A stretch of 60,096 nt of DNA from B46-G9 sp964548365 (GCA_964548365.1 CAZJRD010000014.1:1-60096); one strand, 5' to 3'. Counted from the first letter of the stretch, positions 26,711-35,262 are shown. Notes: generated by a model not told the origin, from the sequence alone. Numbers and translations are program-made.

Positions 26711-28204
26711 TTACATTGTTTTGCAGACCTGTTCTATGGCTGCCGCCATTGCCTCGTCTTCCTTCCGGATATCCTCAAACGTCTTGGGCTTGACTTCCGG
26801 CGGTTTTTCTTCCAACCCGTATTTCCATTTCAGGAATTGTTCGCCAGTGTTCGGATACAGGGCATAGACGAGGAGATCATAATCATCCTTTGCCAGGTCT
26901 CCGATCTCCTCCCTGTCCTTTTCGAGCTCCGGCTCTAGAAAATCAGCGGCACGGCCCGTCACCGGCGTCTGGCCTCGCTTGTAATTCTTGAGTACTATTT
27001 TCTGTACCTCGGGATCCACCGGGATGGGTGTCTTCCCATACAGGCCGTAAACCAGATCTTTCACCTCGTTTGTCACCATTTTATATTTCCCGAAAAGGAC
27101 ATTCAGGACTGCCTGAACGCCAACAATTTGGCTCGTAGGGGTAACCAGGGGTGGCATTCCCAGTTCTCTCCTGGTCACGGCAATCTCTTTGTGCACTTCA
27201 GGAAGACGATCAAGGGCCTTGGCCTCTTTTAGTTGGCTCACCAGGTTGGAGATCATGCCCCCCGGGATCTGATGGGCCAGAACGCCGGTATCGATGACGG
27301 ACATCTTATTCTTGGCCAGATAATCGCGGTACTTGGGTGCAACTGTTTCCATGTAATCGCCCAGTTCCAGGAGATCGTGGAGATCCAGCCCCGTATCTCG
27401 ATCCGTATCAAACAGGGTTGCCACGATAGGTTCTACTGCGGGTTGGGAGGTTCGGAGCGCAAACGGTGCAAGGCAGGTGTCCACGATGTCCACACCCGCT
27501 TCAATAGCCTTCAGGTAGACCATAGACGCCATGCCGCTGGTATAATGGGTGTGAAGATGGATGGGTATAGTAATGATCTTCTTCAACTCAGTGACAATCT
27601 TCGCAATATCAAAAGGCGCCATGATGCCTGCCATGTCCTTGAGGCAGAGGGTATCGGCCCCCATGTCCTGGATCTCCTTTGCCTTGGAGATATAATATTC
27701 GAGGTTAAACACTTCACCGCCCATGCGCCTTTCGGTGAGGGTGTAGCAGATCGTCCCCTCAAAGTGCTTGCCGTTGGCCTTGATACGTTCCACCACCGTC
27801 TGAAAATTTCTGAAATCATTCAGGGCATCAAAGACACGAAAGATGTCCATTCCTGCCTCACAGGTTTTATCCACAAATAGCCTGGCCACATCATCAGCAT
27901 AGTTCCGGTATCCAACCAGGTTTTGTCCCCGCAGGAGCATGGAGAATGGCGTTTTCTTGATATGTTTTTTGAGGGTTCGAATCCGCTCGAAAGGATCCTC
28001 CCCCAGGAAGCGGTGCATGGTATCAAAGGTTGCACCGCCCCAGACCTCCATGGCCCAGAAGCCCACGTTATCCATTTTTTCCGCAATAGGAATCATGTCT
28101 TCGGTCCGCATCCTGGTAGCCAAGAGCGACTGATGCCCGTCACGAAAGGTGTTGTCCTGGATTTTGAGGGGATTTTTGGTCCCGCCTTCTAGAAAATCAT
28201 TCAT
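26711..28204 (-). CDS. pyruvate/oxaloacetate carboxyltransferase subunit (PycB/OadA-like, no biotinyl domain)
   Basis: 497 residues. The HMGL-type TIM barrel shows DNTFRDGHQSLLATRMRT (about 17-34), the metal residues in LHTHYTSGMA and the active-site LKDMAGIMAP; the conserved carboxylase domain follows (LPEVHKEIAVTRRELG...). The family usually carries a C-terminal AMKM biotinyl domain at ~570-650 residues; this protein stops at EQVCKTM without one, so a separate biotin carrier is expected. It carboxylates pyruvate or decarboxylates oxaloacetate. It heads the block mdh-sdhCAB. Confidence 0.88.
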   Translation of the reverse strand: MNDFLEGGTKNPLKIQDNTFRDGHQSLLATRMRTEDMIPIAEKMDNVGFWAMEVWGGATFDTMHRFLGEDPFERIRTLKKHIKKTPFSMLLRGQNLVGYRNYADDVARLFVDKTCEAGMDIFRVFDALNDFRNFQTVVERIKANGKHFEGTICYTLTERRMGGEVFNLEYYISKAKEIQDMGADTLCLKDMAGIMAPFDIAKIVTELKKIITIPIHLHTHYTSGMASMVYLKAIEAGVDIVDTCLAPFALRTSQPAVEPIVATLFDTDRDTGLDLHDLLELGDYMETVAPKYRDYLAKNKMSVIDTGVLAHQIPGGMISNLVSQLKEAKALDRLPEVHKEIAVTRRELGMPPLVTPTSQIVGVQAVLNVLFGKYKMVTNEVKDLVYGLYGKTPIPVDPEVQKIVLKNYKRGQTPVTGRAADFLEPELEKDREEIGDLAKDDYDLLVYALYPNTGEQFLKWKYGLEEKPPEVKPKTFEDIRKEDEAMAAAIEQVCKTM

Positions 28205-28422
28205 CGTACAAAACCTCCCAGTCTACAAGTTTCTTGTTTTCTGCATACCTGTTCATGTGAAGTGTGAACCTGCGTATTCTTTTTCATCCTTTTTAGTTAT
28301 GCCTAACTCCTAGCGAGAAACCTGTCAAGGCGAAAATTCCAAAAGAAAACGCACGTGCAATAAGGATTCCGGCTAATTGCCACGGGAACTTCAAGGAAAA
28401 AGTATTACAACTTTCTTTCCTA

Positions 28423-28449
28423 TTGACCAAATAGGAGTTTTGATATAAT
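28423..28449 (+). promoter_or_regulatory. sigma70-type promoter
   Basis: TTGACC (28423-28428), a 15-base spacer (short) and a perfect TATAAT (28444-28449). Predicted start of transcription is ~28455-28457, coinciding with an ATG at 28456. Confidence 0.5.
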
Positions 28450-28455
28450 CTATAA

Positions 28456-28629
28456 ATGTTTAAGATATTTGGGCATCAAGAGTTAGGACCTTTGATGGAC
28501 ATGTCGCCAAGAGATTTTCCAGAGAATTTTGGATGGAATGAAGAGAAGCCTTATCCCCTGGGAGGTTGTCCGAGAATAGCAATTTTGTTTCAAATCAAGG
28601 AATCCCAAGGAAATACCGCAGGCATATAG
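28456..28629 (+). CDS. possible leaderless 57-residue protein
   Basis: Begins MFKIFGHQELGPLMDMSPRD and ends with TAG at 28627-28629. There is no ribosome site, and the ATG falls where transcription from the TATAAT box should begin, so translation would be leaderless. No family recognised; Cys/Pro-rich centre (PYPLGGCPR). It may be chance. Confidence 0.25.
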   Translation: MFKIFGHQELGPLMDMSPRDFPENFGWNEEKPYPLGGCPRIAILFQIKESQGNTAGI

Positions 28630-28891
28630 TTAATATTCCCAGGATAATCTTTTGAGCATGACGAAGAGTTGGAGCAAAAGGGCATTCTCGGATAGCCTCT
28701 AAGTTTGTGTTCCTCGTTTTTACGCTAAAGAAAGGCCGATAATATCATGTGGTTGCTGGATTGCTTTTTTATGCCGTTTGAGATAGGAAAAAATCAACAG
28801 CGTGGCCATTTTTTCTACGCTGGAATTCCGCCTTAAATTCCGTTCCCTCAAGTCTAATTCATATGATTTAATAATCCATCAAATGAACTCT

Positions 28892-28993
28892 CCCCGCAGC
28901 AAGCTGCGGGGTATCACGTCGAATCTGCTCGGCAGATCCGATAAAAAGGATTTCAGGTAAGTCTTGGCATCATCCCTGCTGCAAGCAGCAGGG
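28892..28993 (+). repeat. REP/BIME-like hairpin cluster
   Basis: Two 9-bp perfect stems with identical AA loops, CCCCGCAGC-AA-GCTGCGGGG (28892-28911) and CCCTGCTGC-AA-GCAGCAGGG (28974-28993), flank a third hairpin ATCTGC-TCG-GCAGAT (28923-28937). The geometry is that of REP elements; no RAYT transposase is in the window. Confidence 0.6.
28964..28980 (+). promoter_or_regulatory. candidate sigma54 promoter for the liv operon
   Basis: TTGGCATCATCCCTGCT has GG (28966-67) and GC (28978-79) separated by exactly 10 bases, matching the -24/-12 rule. The start would be ~28991, giving a ~33-base leader with AAGGAG before ATG 29024. It overlaps the third REP-like hairpin, so it may be coincidental. Confidence 0.35.
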
Positions 28994-29023
28994 AATTCCA
29001 AGTTAACAGAAGGAGAAAAGAAT

Positions 29024-30232
29024 ATGAAAAATGCAACAAAATGTTTGTTGGTCACCTTTGTCGCTCTGGCACTGATATTTACATTCGGGGCCTTCGCAAG
29101 TGCAAAGGTCATTAAGCTCGGTTGTGCAATATCCTTTACCGGAGGGAAGAGTAGAACCGGAAAACTCTACAGGGATTCATACAACATGGCGGTAAAACAG
29201 ATAAATGATGCTGGTGGGATAAAAGTCGGCAATGCAATGTATATGCTGAAGATTGTCTATTATGATGATAAAAGTGATCCAACCGAAAGCTCCCGCTTGG
29301 TCGAGAAGCTCATAAGTACAGATAAAGTCAATTTTCTTCTTGGCCCTTATTCCAGTGGCATTACCATCCCCAATAGTATCGTTGCCCAGCGTTACAAGAT
29401 TCCCATGATAGAAGGCGGTGGAGCGTCAGGGAAAATTTTCAGTCGCGGAAACAAGTATATTTTTGGCACCCTGCCTCCCGCCGGTCAATATTTTAAGACT
29501 ACCCTGGAAATGTTTCAAACATTCAGCCCCGTGCCGAAGACCATTGCAATCCTCTATTCAGATGATAAATTCGATATCAGCGTTGGAAAAGGGACACAAA
29601 AGCTTGCGAAAAAGATGGGCTATGATGTTGTCTTGTTTGAAAAGTATGCTGAAAATGCGTCAGATTTCACGTCTGTTCTCACCAAAATAAAATCCCTCAA
29701 TGTCAGCGTTGCTCTGGTTGCAGGCCATACTCAGGAAGCACTCAATTTTACGCAGCAGGCAAAGGAATTGAATGTGTGCCCGAAAATGATCAGTATGACT
29801 GTGGGGCCATCCGAGGCCGACTTTCGCAAATCCCTCGGCAAAGATGCTGAATACATCTATGGTGTCGCCAGCTGGTCTCCACAAATGGATTTTACGGGGT
29901 ACCTATTCAAAGATACCAAAGAATTTGTAAGCCTCTTCAGGGGAAAGTACAACTATGATCCGGATTATCATAATGCCAGTGGAATCGCAGATATAGCGAT
30001 CTTCAAGGACGCTATCGAGCGAGCAGGCAGTCTGGATCCGGTGAAGGTACGCAATGCCATTGCGGTTACATCCTTGGACACAATCTACGGACACGTAAAG
30101 TTCAGCCCAAATGGCCAGATACTGGGGACAAGCGTCGCCCTGCAAATCCAGGGCGGTCAGGTCTATCAGGTCTATCCGAGTGGCAATAAAAAGCCTGTTT
30201 ATCCAGTTCCTTGCTGGAAAGACCGGAAATAG
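29024..30232 (+). CDS. livK: branched-chain/hydrophobic amino acid ABC transporter, substrate-binding protein
   Basis: 402 residues from ATG 29024, chosen because AAGGAG lies upstream and the product then starts with a signal peptide (MKNATKCLLVTFVALALIF...FASA). The mature type-I periplasmic binding fold includes LGCAISFTGGKSRTGKLYRDSYN, FLLGPYSSGITIPNS and EGGGASGKIFSRGNKYIFG. It binds branched-chain amino acids or other small carboxylates or amides; the ligand is uncertain. It is followed by livH, livM, livG and livF in the canonical order. Confidence 0.9.
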   Translation: MKNATKCLLVTFVALALIFTFGAFASAKVIKLGCAISFTGGKSRTGKLYRDSYNMAVKQINDAGGIKVGNAMYMLKIVYYDDKSDPTESSRLVEKLISTDKVNFLLGPYSSGITIPNSIVAQRYKIPMIEGGGASGKIFSRGNKYIFGTLPPAGQYFKTTLEMFQTFSPVPKTIAILYSDDKFDISVGKGTQKLAKKMGYDVVLFEKYAENASDFTSVLTKIKSLNVSVALVAGHTQEALNFTQQAKELNVCPKMISMTVGPSEADFRKSLGKDAEYIYGVASWSPQMDFTGYLFKDTKEFVSLFRGKYNYDPDYHNASGIADIAIFKDAIERAGSLDPVKVRNAIAVTSLDTIYGHVKFSPNGQILGTSVALQIQGGQVYQVYPSGNKKPVYPVPCWKDRK

Positions 30233-30275
30233 ATCGTTTCCTGATTTCTCTTTAGCGTAGTTATAATCCTGCCAC

Positions 30276-30310
30276 GCGGGAGAGAGGAGATACGCACTCT
30301 TCTCCCCCGC
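30276..30310 (+). promoter_or_regulatory. hairpin between livK-like and livH genes
   Basis: GCGGG AGAGA GGAG ... TCTTCTCCCCCGC (30276-30310) gives an imperfect but G+C-rich stem followed by TTTGG. It parallels the hairpin at 7418-7438 and probably protects or partly terminates the binding-protein mRNA. Confidence 0.45.
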
Positions 30311-30337
30311 TTTGGTATAACATAGGGCCAATACACA

Positions 30338-31198
30338 ATGGTGCTTCAGATTGTCATTAACGGACTTTTGAAAGGGGGACTGTATGCCTTAATGGCGATA
30401 GGGATGTCTCTCATCTGGGGGGTCATGGATATTATCAATATTGCCCATGGCTCTTTCATCATGTTGGGTGCGTTTACCACCTACTGGCTCTTTACACTTC
30501 TGGGGATTGATCCTGTCCTGAGTTTAATTGCCTCAATTGGAATCCTTTTTATTCTTGGGTATATTGTCCAAAAATATCTGATAAACCTGATCATTAGGGC
30601 CAGTGCTTTTATTACTCTCGTCCTGACATTCGGCATTGAGATTTTCGTAAACAATCTGGCCCAGGTATTTTGGAGTGCAGATGTAAGAATGGTTCAGATT
30701 CCTTACGGAGCCACGAATTTTTCCATTGGGAATTTCGTGACAATACCTATTATGCGCCTTATCGCCTTTCTCCTCGTTATCGTTATCAGCATCATCTTGT
30801 TTTTTGTCCTCAACCGAACAAATCTTGGACGATCCATACGCGCAACATCTCAGGATCTCGATGCGGCGCGCCTGGTGGGAGTTGATGTGGCCAAGACATA
30901 CGCGGTGACATTTGGCTTGGGTGTTGGCGCCGCCGGAGCTGCAGGGACTTTGTGGTCCATACTCTTTCCGATCACCCCCATGATGGGAGGGATATTGACA
31001 TTAAAATCTTTTGTGGTCGTTATCATTGGGGGATTGGGGAGCATGCTGGGCCCATTAATCGGCGGGCTTATTTTGGGAGTAACAGAGGCCCTCGGGACAA
31101 ACTGGCTCGGAGCGACGTATGAAAATCTGATCGGCTTTACGATACTTGTTCTCGTCTTGATCATAAGGCCCAAGGGCATTATGGGAGGAGCTGATTAG
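30338..31198 (+). CDS. livH: branched-chain amino acid ABC transporter permease LivH
   Basis: 286 residues, about eight membrane segments. GGLYALMAIGMSLIWGVMDIINIAHGSF at the N-terminus and LDAARLVGVDVAKTYAVTFGLGVG (the ATPase-contact loop) are hallmark LivH features. The C-terminus GFTILVLVLIIRPKGIMGGAD is also typical. It pairs with LivM in the inner membrane. Confidence 0.93.
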   Translation: MVLQIVINGLLKGGLYALMAIGMSLIWGVMDIINIAHGSFIMLGAFTTYWLFTLLGIDPVLSLIASIGILFILGYIVQKYLINLIIRASAFITLVLTFGIEIFVNNLAQVFWSADVRMVQIPYGATNFSIGNFVTIPIMRLIAFLLVIVISIILFFVLNRTNLGRSIRATSQDLDAARLVGVDVAKTYAVTFGLGVGAAGAAGTLWSILFPITPMMGGILTLKSFVVVIIGGLGSMLGPLIGGLILGVTEALGTNWLGATYENLIGFTILVLVLIIRPKGIMGGAD

Positions 31199-31200
31199 GT

Positions 31201-32169
31201 ATGGGAAATAAGACACTGAGAAATTATGTTATTTGTGGCCTCATCCTGCTCAGTCTGGCATTCTTTCCATTGTTTGCCAATAACTTTATTATCCGCTTCG
31301 GCACTGACATCCTGATGTTTGCAATCATGGCAAGCGCGTGGAATATTATAGGCGGCTATACCGGATACGCGTCCTTCGGGAATGTCGTCTTTTTTGGCAT
31401 CGGGGCCTATATCACGGCAGTATTAATGGAAAAGGCCGGTCTCAATTTTGCCTTTGCTTTCATTGCTGCCGGTATGGGATCAGCCATATTTGCAGTCATT
31501 ATCGGACTTCCTGTTCTCCGTTTGCGCGGCCATTATTTTGCTATTGCGACGCTGGGTGTGGCTGAGGCCATGAAGGCCTTAGTCCAAAATCTTGACATAA
31601 CGGAAGGAAATTCAGGGATATACCTTCCTATGCTTGACCTCTCAGTCAAGGGCCAGTACTATTTTTTCTTTTATGTGATGCTGGGGACCCTGGTGGCGAC
31701 CCTGGTGGTCACCTATTTGGTGTTGAACGCCAAGTTTGGCTATTCTTTGATCGCCATCAGGGAAGACGAAGATTCAGCCAATGCCATTGGTATCAATGCA
31801 ACCTACGCGAAAACACTCGCCTTTGCCCTGAGTGGTCTTTTTACCGGACTCGCAGGGAGTGTCTACGCCTATCAACAGGCATTTATCAAACCAGGGCCGG
31901 TATTTACAGTAGGAAGTACCCTCAAAATGATTGTTATGGCAGTCTTTGGAGGTATCGGGAGTCTCTTCGGCCCCTTATTGGGGGCAGTAAGCATCGAGGT
32001 GATTTCTGAAATTCTTTCCAATTATTTTCTGGTAGCCCATACGCTTTTTTTCGGTGCTCTGGTGATTTTATCGATTGTCTTTATTCCGAAAGGCATCACC
32101 GACATACTCACCCAGAAGAAAATTGGTCTGGTTTATTTCCTCCAAAATATCCGAAAAAATCGGATCTGA
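31201..32169 (+). CDS. livM: branched-chain amino acid ABC transporter permease LivM
   Basis: 322 residues. GYASFGNVVFFGIGAYITAVL, LRLRGHYFAIATLGVAEAMKAL and IAIREDEDSANAIGINATYAKTLAF are LivM signatures, the last being the contact loop for the ATPase. It starts two bases after livH with GGAGGAG upstream, inside the end of livH. About nine hydrophobic segments. Confidence 0.93.
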   Translation: MGNKTLRNYVICGLILLSLAFFPLFANNFIIRFGTDILMFAIMASAWNIIGGYTGYASFGNVVFFGIGAYITAVLMEKAGLNFAFAFIAAGMGSAIFAVIIGLPVLRLRGHYFAIATLGVAEAMKALVQNLDITEGNSGIYLPMLDLSVKGQYYFFFYVMLGTLVATLVVTYLVLNAKFGYSLIAIREDEDSANAIGINATYAKTLAFALSGLFTGLAGSVYAYQQAFIKPGPVFTVGSTLKMIVMAVFGGIGSLFGPLLGAVSIEVISEILSNYFLVAHTLFFGALVILSIVFIPKGITDILTQKKIGLVYFLQNIRKNRI

Positions 32170-32182
32170 AAAGGTTTTTGAT

Positions 32183-32926
32183 ATGGTCATCTTGAAGGGA
32201 AAAAATATAACAAAAAGATTTGCCGGCCTCGTGGCAGTGGATCAGGTGGATTTTGAACTGGAACAAGGGGAAATTCTTGGGTTAATCGGTCCCAATGGAG
32301 CAGGGAAGACAACGCTTGTCAATGTTATTTCCGGGACGTATCCGCCTACTGAAGGAGAGGTGTTTTTTAAGGGGGACAAGATTGCCCGCCTCAAGGCCTA
32401 TCAGATAGGGCGGCTCGGCATAAGCCGGACTTTTCAAATTGTGAAGCCATTTCCCGGCATGACCGTCAAAGAAAACGCTTCTGTTGGAGCCATGTTTGGA
32501 GCACAAGGAAAAGAAAGGTCAGCAAAAGAGGCCATAAAAGAGGCAGAAAAGATTCTTGGATTTGTGGGACTGGGCGACCAGATGGATATATTGGCTGATA
32601 AATTGAATATCGCTTCGCGAAAAAGGCTGGAGATCGCCAAGGCGATAGCAATGGGCCCTGATGTAATGCTTTTGGATGAGGTGATGGCAGGGCTGAATTT
32701 TACTGAGATTGATCGTGCCATCGATTTGATAAAAAAAATCAGGGACAGTGGCATAACCATCCTCATTATAGAGCACGTTATGAGGGCGATCAAGCGTGTG
32801 TGTGATCGTATATTTGTCTTGCACCATGGGCAAAAAATTGCAGACGGTTCCACTGAAGAAGTCCTTAATGACAAACAAGTGATCAAGGCTTATCTTGGGA
32901 GAAGGTATAAAGCGCTCGTTGCTTAG
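32183..32926 (+). CDS. livG: branched-chain amino acid ABC transporter ATPase LivG
   Basis: 247 residues from ATG 32183 (MVILKGKNITKRFAGLVAVD); the frame reaches back into livM but homology starts here. Walker A is GPNGAGKTT, with SRTFQIVKPFPGMTVKEN after the Q-loop and Walker B VMLLDEVMAGLN. The signature, normally LSxGQQR, reads LNIASRKRLEIA, a departure shared by some LivG-like ATPases of this subgroup (from memory). Family II repeat copy 1 follows the stop at once. Confidence 0.92.
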   Translation: MVILKGKNITKRFAGLVAVDQVDFELEQGEILGLIGPNGAGKTTLVNVISGTYPPTEGEVFFKGDKIARLKAYQIGRLGISRTFQIVKPFPGMTVKENASVGAMFGAQGKERSAKEAIKEAEKILGFVGLGDQMDILADKLNIASRKRLEIAKAIAMGPDVMLLDEVMAGLNFTEIDRAIDLIKKIRDSGITILIIEHVMRAIKRVCDRIFVLHHGQKIADGSTEEVLNDKQVIKAYLGRRYKALVA

Positions 32927-32928
32927 CA

Positions 32929-33083
32929 GTATCCATCCATAAATGCCTATTTTGCCCGATATCTTTGTTATGCTCAATCCCGCCATGGCGGGATTAATCC
33001 TCGAAATACCTCAAGGTATTCCTGTGGTTAAAATGTTCGCATGCCTTGATCTCGAACAAAATATTCCATTTCTAGATGGACAC
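32929..33083 (+). repeat. family II inverted-end repeat, copy 1
   Basis: 155 bp between livG and livF, starting three bases after the livG stop. Ends GTATCCATCCATAAATG (32929) and CATTTCTAGATGGACAC (ending 33083) are inverted copies. The interior (ctattttg.ccgatat, atcctcgaaatacctcaa.gtattcctg, catgccttgatctcg) matches copy 2 closely. Copy 1 also contains a 20-base perfect palindrome AATCCCGCCATGGCGGGATT that copy 2 lacks. Confidence 0.85.
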
Positions 33084-33102
33084 TCGATAGGAGGAAAGGC
33101 CG

Positions 33103-33813
33103 TTGCTGTTGCTGGAAATAAAGAGTCTTAACGCGGGATACGGTGATGTCCAGGTCCTGTGGGATGTAAAGCTGCACGTGGAAGAGGGCAAAATAATAGC
33201 TTTAGTGGGGTCAAACGGGGCCGGAAAGACCACACTGCTGAAAACCATCTCAGGATTGCTCGAACCATACAATGGCAGCATCATTTTTCGAGGAGAAAAT
33301 ATTACTGAGCACCCCTCGAAAGAGATCGTTAGCAAGGGGATAATCCATGTCCCCGAAGGGAGACGGCTGTTCCCACAAATGACCGTCGAGGAGAACCTGA
33401 TGATGGGTGCATTCAGACGGAAGAAATCAAAGGATTTGACCCCCCAAATGAACACGGTATATGATCTTTTTCCGATCCTCAGGCAGCGCTATCAACAGCA
33501 AGCAGGAAGTCTGTCAGGTGGTGAGCAACAGATGTGCGCAGTTGCGCGCGGGCTTATGGGAAACCCAGCGTTACTCCTGATTGATGAGATGTCCCTCGGC
33601 CTCGCCCCCTTTGTGGTTGATGATCTCATTGATATTGTGAAAGAAATAAATGCCAGCGGGACCACGGTATTACTTGTAGAACAGGATGTACAGTTGGCCC
33701 TGGACAATTCCAATTATGGATATGTCCTTTCAACAGGCAGGTTGGCCATGGAGGGTCTTTCCGGGGATTTGATACAGAATAAAGAAATTAAAGATGTCTA
33801 TCTGGGGCTATAA
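33103..33813 (+). CDS. livF: branched-chain amino acid ABC transporter ATPase LivF
   Basis: 236 residues, starting with TTG at 33103; AGGAGG eight bases upstream supports this unusual codon. Walker A is GSNGAGKTT, signature SLSGGEQQMCAVARGL, Walker B LLLIDEMSLGLAP and switch VEQDV. It is the last gene of the liv operon, and its ribosome site begins 5-6 bases past the end of the family II repeat, so the element separates livG from livF without damaging either. Confidence 0.92.
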   Translation: MLLLEIKSLNAGYGDVQVLWDVKLHVEEGKIIALVGSNGAGKTTLLKTISGLLEPYNGSIIFRGENITEHPSKEIVSKGIIHVPEGRRLFPQMTVEENLMMGAFRRKKSKDLTPQMNTVYDLFPILRQRYQQQAGSLSGGEQQMCAVARGLMGNPALLLIDEMSLGLAPFVVDDLIDIVKEINASGTTVLLVEQDVQLALDNSNYGYVLSTGRLAMEGLSGDLIQNKEIKDVYLGL

Positions 33814-33910
33814 ATCTGAATCTGAAAGCCGCGAACCTATCCCTGATTCCCACGAAAATAGTAAGAATATATTAGATATTAGCAGGATCTACAGGATTTT
33901 CAGGGTCATT

Positions 33911-35131
33911 CTAATATCCCCAATTCTTCAACCAGTTCACCGGATAGACAAAGGAGTTGGTGGCGCTTTTTTTCGGCCAAACCACCTCAAGCTTTCCATT
34001 GATCCACTGAACGACATACGTCGATGCCTTATTCTGGTTTTTCATTTTTCCCCAAGTAGTAAACCTCACCGGACCAAAGACGGTTTTCACGTCCGTATTG
34101 AGAAGTGCCTCCCGAATATCAGTATTTGAAGAGGATTTTATGCGATTCAAGATGTCGGCGATCACCTGGCAGGCAGCGTATGCCTCGGCACCGTGATAGT
34201 CTACGGACGTATGATATCTTGCTTTGAATTTGTTGTAAAAATCCATGGCCTCCGGGAAGGGAAGTTTCTGATGCCAGAGGGTGCCTGCAATAACGTTTTC
34301 TGCTGCAATCCCGGCGTCTTGTTGAAATGCGGGGGACGAAAAAGCCTGGGCGTCACCGATAAACATTTTCGGGGTCAATTTCAATTCCTTCGCTTGCACC
34401 ATGAGCAAGGAACCATCCATGGCATGGGCTATCATATAGATAATATCAGGATTTTTATCCTTAATCTTGGTAAGTACAGGGATGAAATCTATTTCACCGT
34501 ATTCATATTTTTCGTTCATGAGAACTTTCATGTGGAGCCTTTTGCAAATATTCGCAAAAGACTTGGCCCTTTTTGCACCGAAACGCGAGTCTTCATGCAA
34601 AATGACAGCAGTTCTAGGTCTGATGATCTCGGAAAAAAGGGACTCCATGCCGCTCGCATATTTACTGAACGGCGGATTCAGGCGGAAAACATAATCCCAA
34701 CCCGATGCGGTAATTTTGTCGGCAGCAGCCGTGCTGACCAAAAAGGGGATTTGATTTTGCTGGCAAACGTGGGCAACCGCATAGACAACTGAGCTACTGC
34801 AACCCCCTGAAACCAATTGGACCTTGTATTTCTTGATGAGCTTTTCAACCATCGCGCGACCCACATCCGGGCGACTTGACGTGTCTTCAATGAATGAATG
34901 CAATTTTTTCCTGTTGACTCCAGCTGTTGCATTTATTTCATCAATAGCCATCTTAAATGACTTTCTCTCAATTTCCCCGATTTTGGCTAAGGTTCCAGTG
35001 AGTGGCAATACTATCCCGATCTTTATCTCATCGGCCGCATGACCGGGGGATATTTCCACAATCAGTGAAAGGGCGAACACGAACAGAACGCCCAAGCAAA
35101 TGATCCTGTATCTTTGCATTATAGAAATCAT
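33911..35131 (-). CDS. second Leu/Ile/Val-type ABC substrate-binding protein
   Basis: About 406 residues if started at ATG 35131 (MISIMQRYRIICLGVLFVFALSLIV); ATGs at 35119 and 35209 are alternatives. The signal peptide ends near GHAADEIKIG. The Peripla_BP_6 fold shows IVLPLTGTLAKIGEIERKSFKMAI and KVQLVSGGCSSSVVYAVA. It is convergent with livF and has no permease or ATPase of its own, so it may deliver a second ligand to the adjacent LivHMGF. The last ~100 bases before livF's end contain an ACAGGATnnACAGGAT-like motif. Confidence 0.87.
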   Translation of the reverse strand: MISIMQRYRIICLGVLFVFALSLIVEISPGHAADEIKIGIVLPLTGTLAKIGEIERKSFKMAIDEINATAGVNRKKLHSFIEDTSSRPDVGRAMVEKLIKKYKVQLVSGGCSSSVVYAVAHVCQQNQIPFLVSTAAADKITASGWDYVFRLNPPFSKYASGMESLFSEIIRPRTAVILHEDSRFGAKRAKSFANICKRLHMKVLMNEKYEYGEIDFIPVLTKIKDKNPDIIYMIAHAMDGSLLMVQAKELKLTPKMFIGDAQAFSSPAFQQDAGIAAENVIAGTLWHQKLPFPEAMDFYNKFKARYHTSVDYHGAEAYAACQVIADILNRIKSSSNTDIREALLNTDVKTVFGPVRFTTWGKMKNQNKASTYVVQWINGKLEVVWPKKSATNSFVYPVNWLKNWGY

Positions 35132-35244
35132 CTCTTTCCATACCTCTTCAGGGGTGCGATGAACTTTTTGCGAAGTCATCAGATATTCAGGGGGTAGCAT
35201 TTTTATCATTGCAAAGCAATCGTTTTTCAGCTATTTGCCAATAA

Positions 35245-35262
35245 CTTTAACCCGGGTTAAAG
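35245..35262. promoter_or_regulatory. 18-bp perfect palindrome, candidate operator or ParB-family site
   Basis: CTTTAACCCGGGTTAAAG lies in the divergent region between the binding-protein gene and the ParB-like gene, ~130 bases before the latter. Perfect dyads of this length suit a dimeric DNA-binding protein. It is not the consensus parS of chromosomal ParB (TGTTTCACGTGAAACA). Confidence 0.45.

Larger units (their letters stand above)
28205..29023. other. 819-base divergent region between the carboxyltransferase and liv genes
   Basis: Gene-poor and A+T rich. It holds a good -10 box with a -35 (28423-28449), a 57-codon frame starting directly behind it (28456-28629), three adjacent hairpins (28892-28993) and a sigma54-like site (28964-28980) before the liv operon. 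Between 28630 and 28890 I see nothing convincing. Confidence 0.6.
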
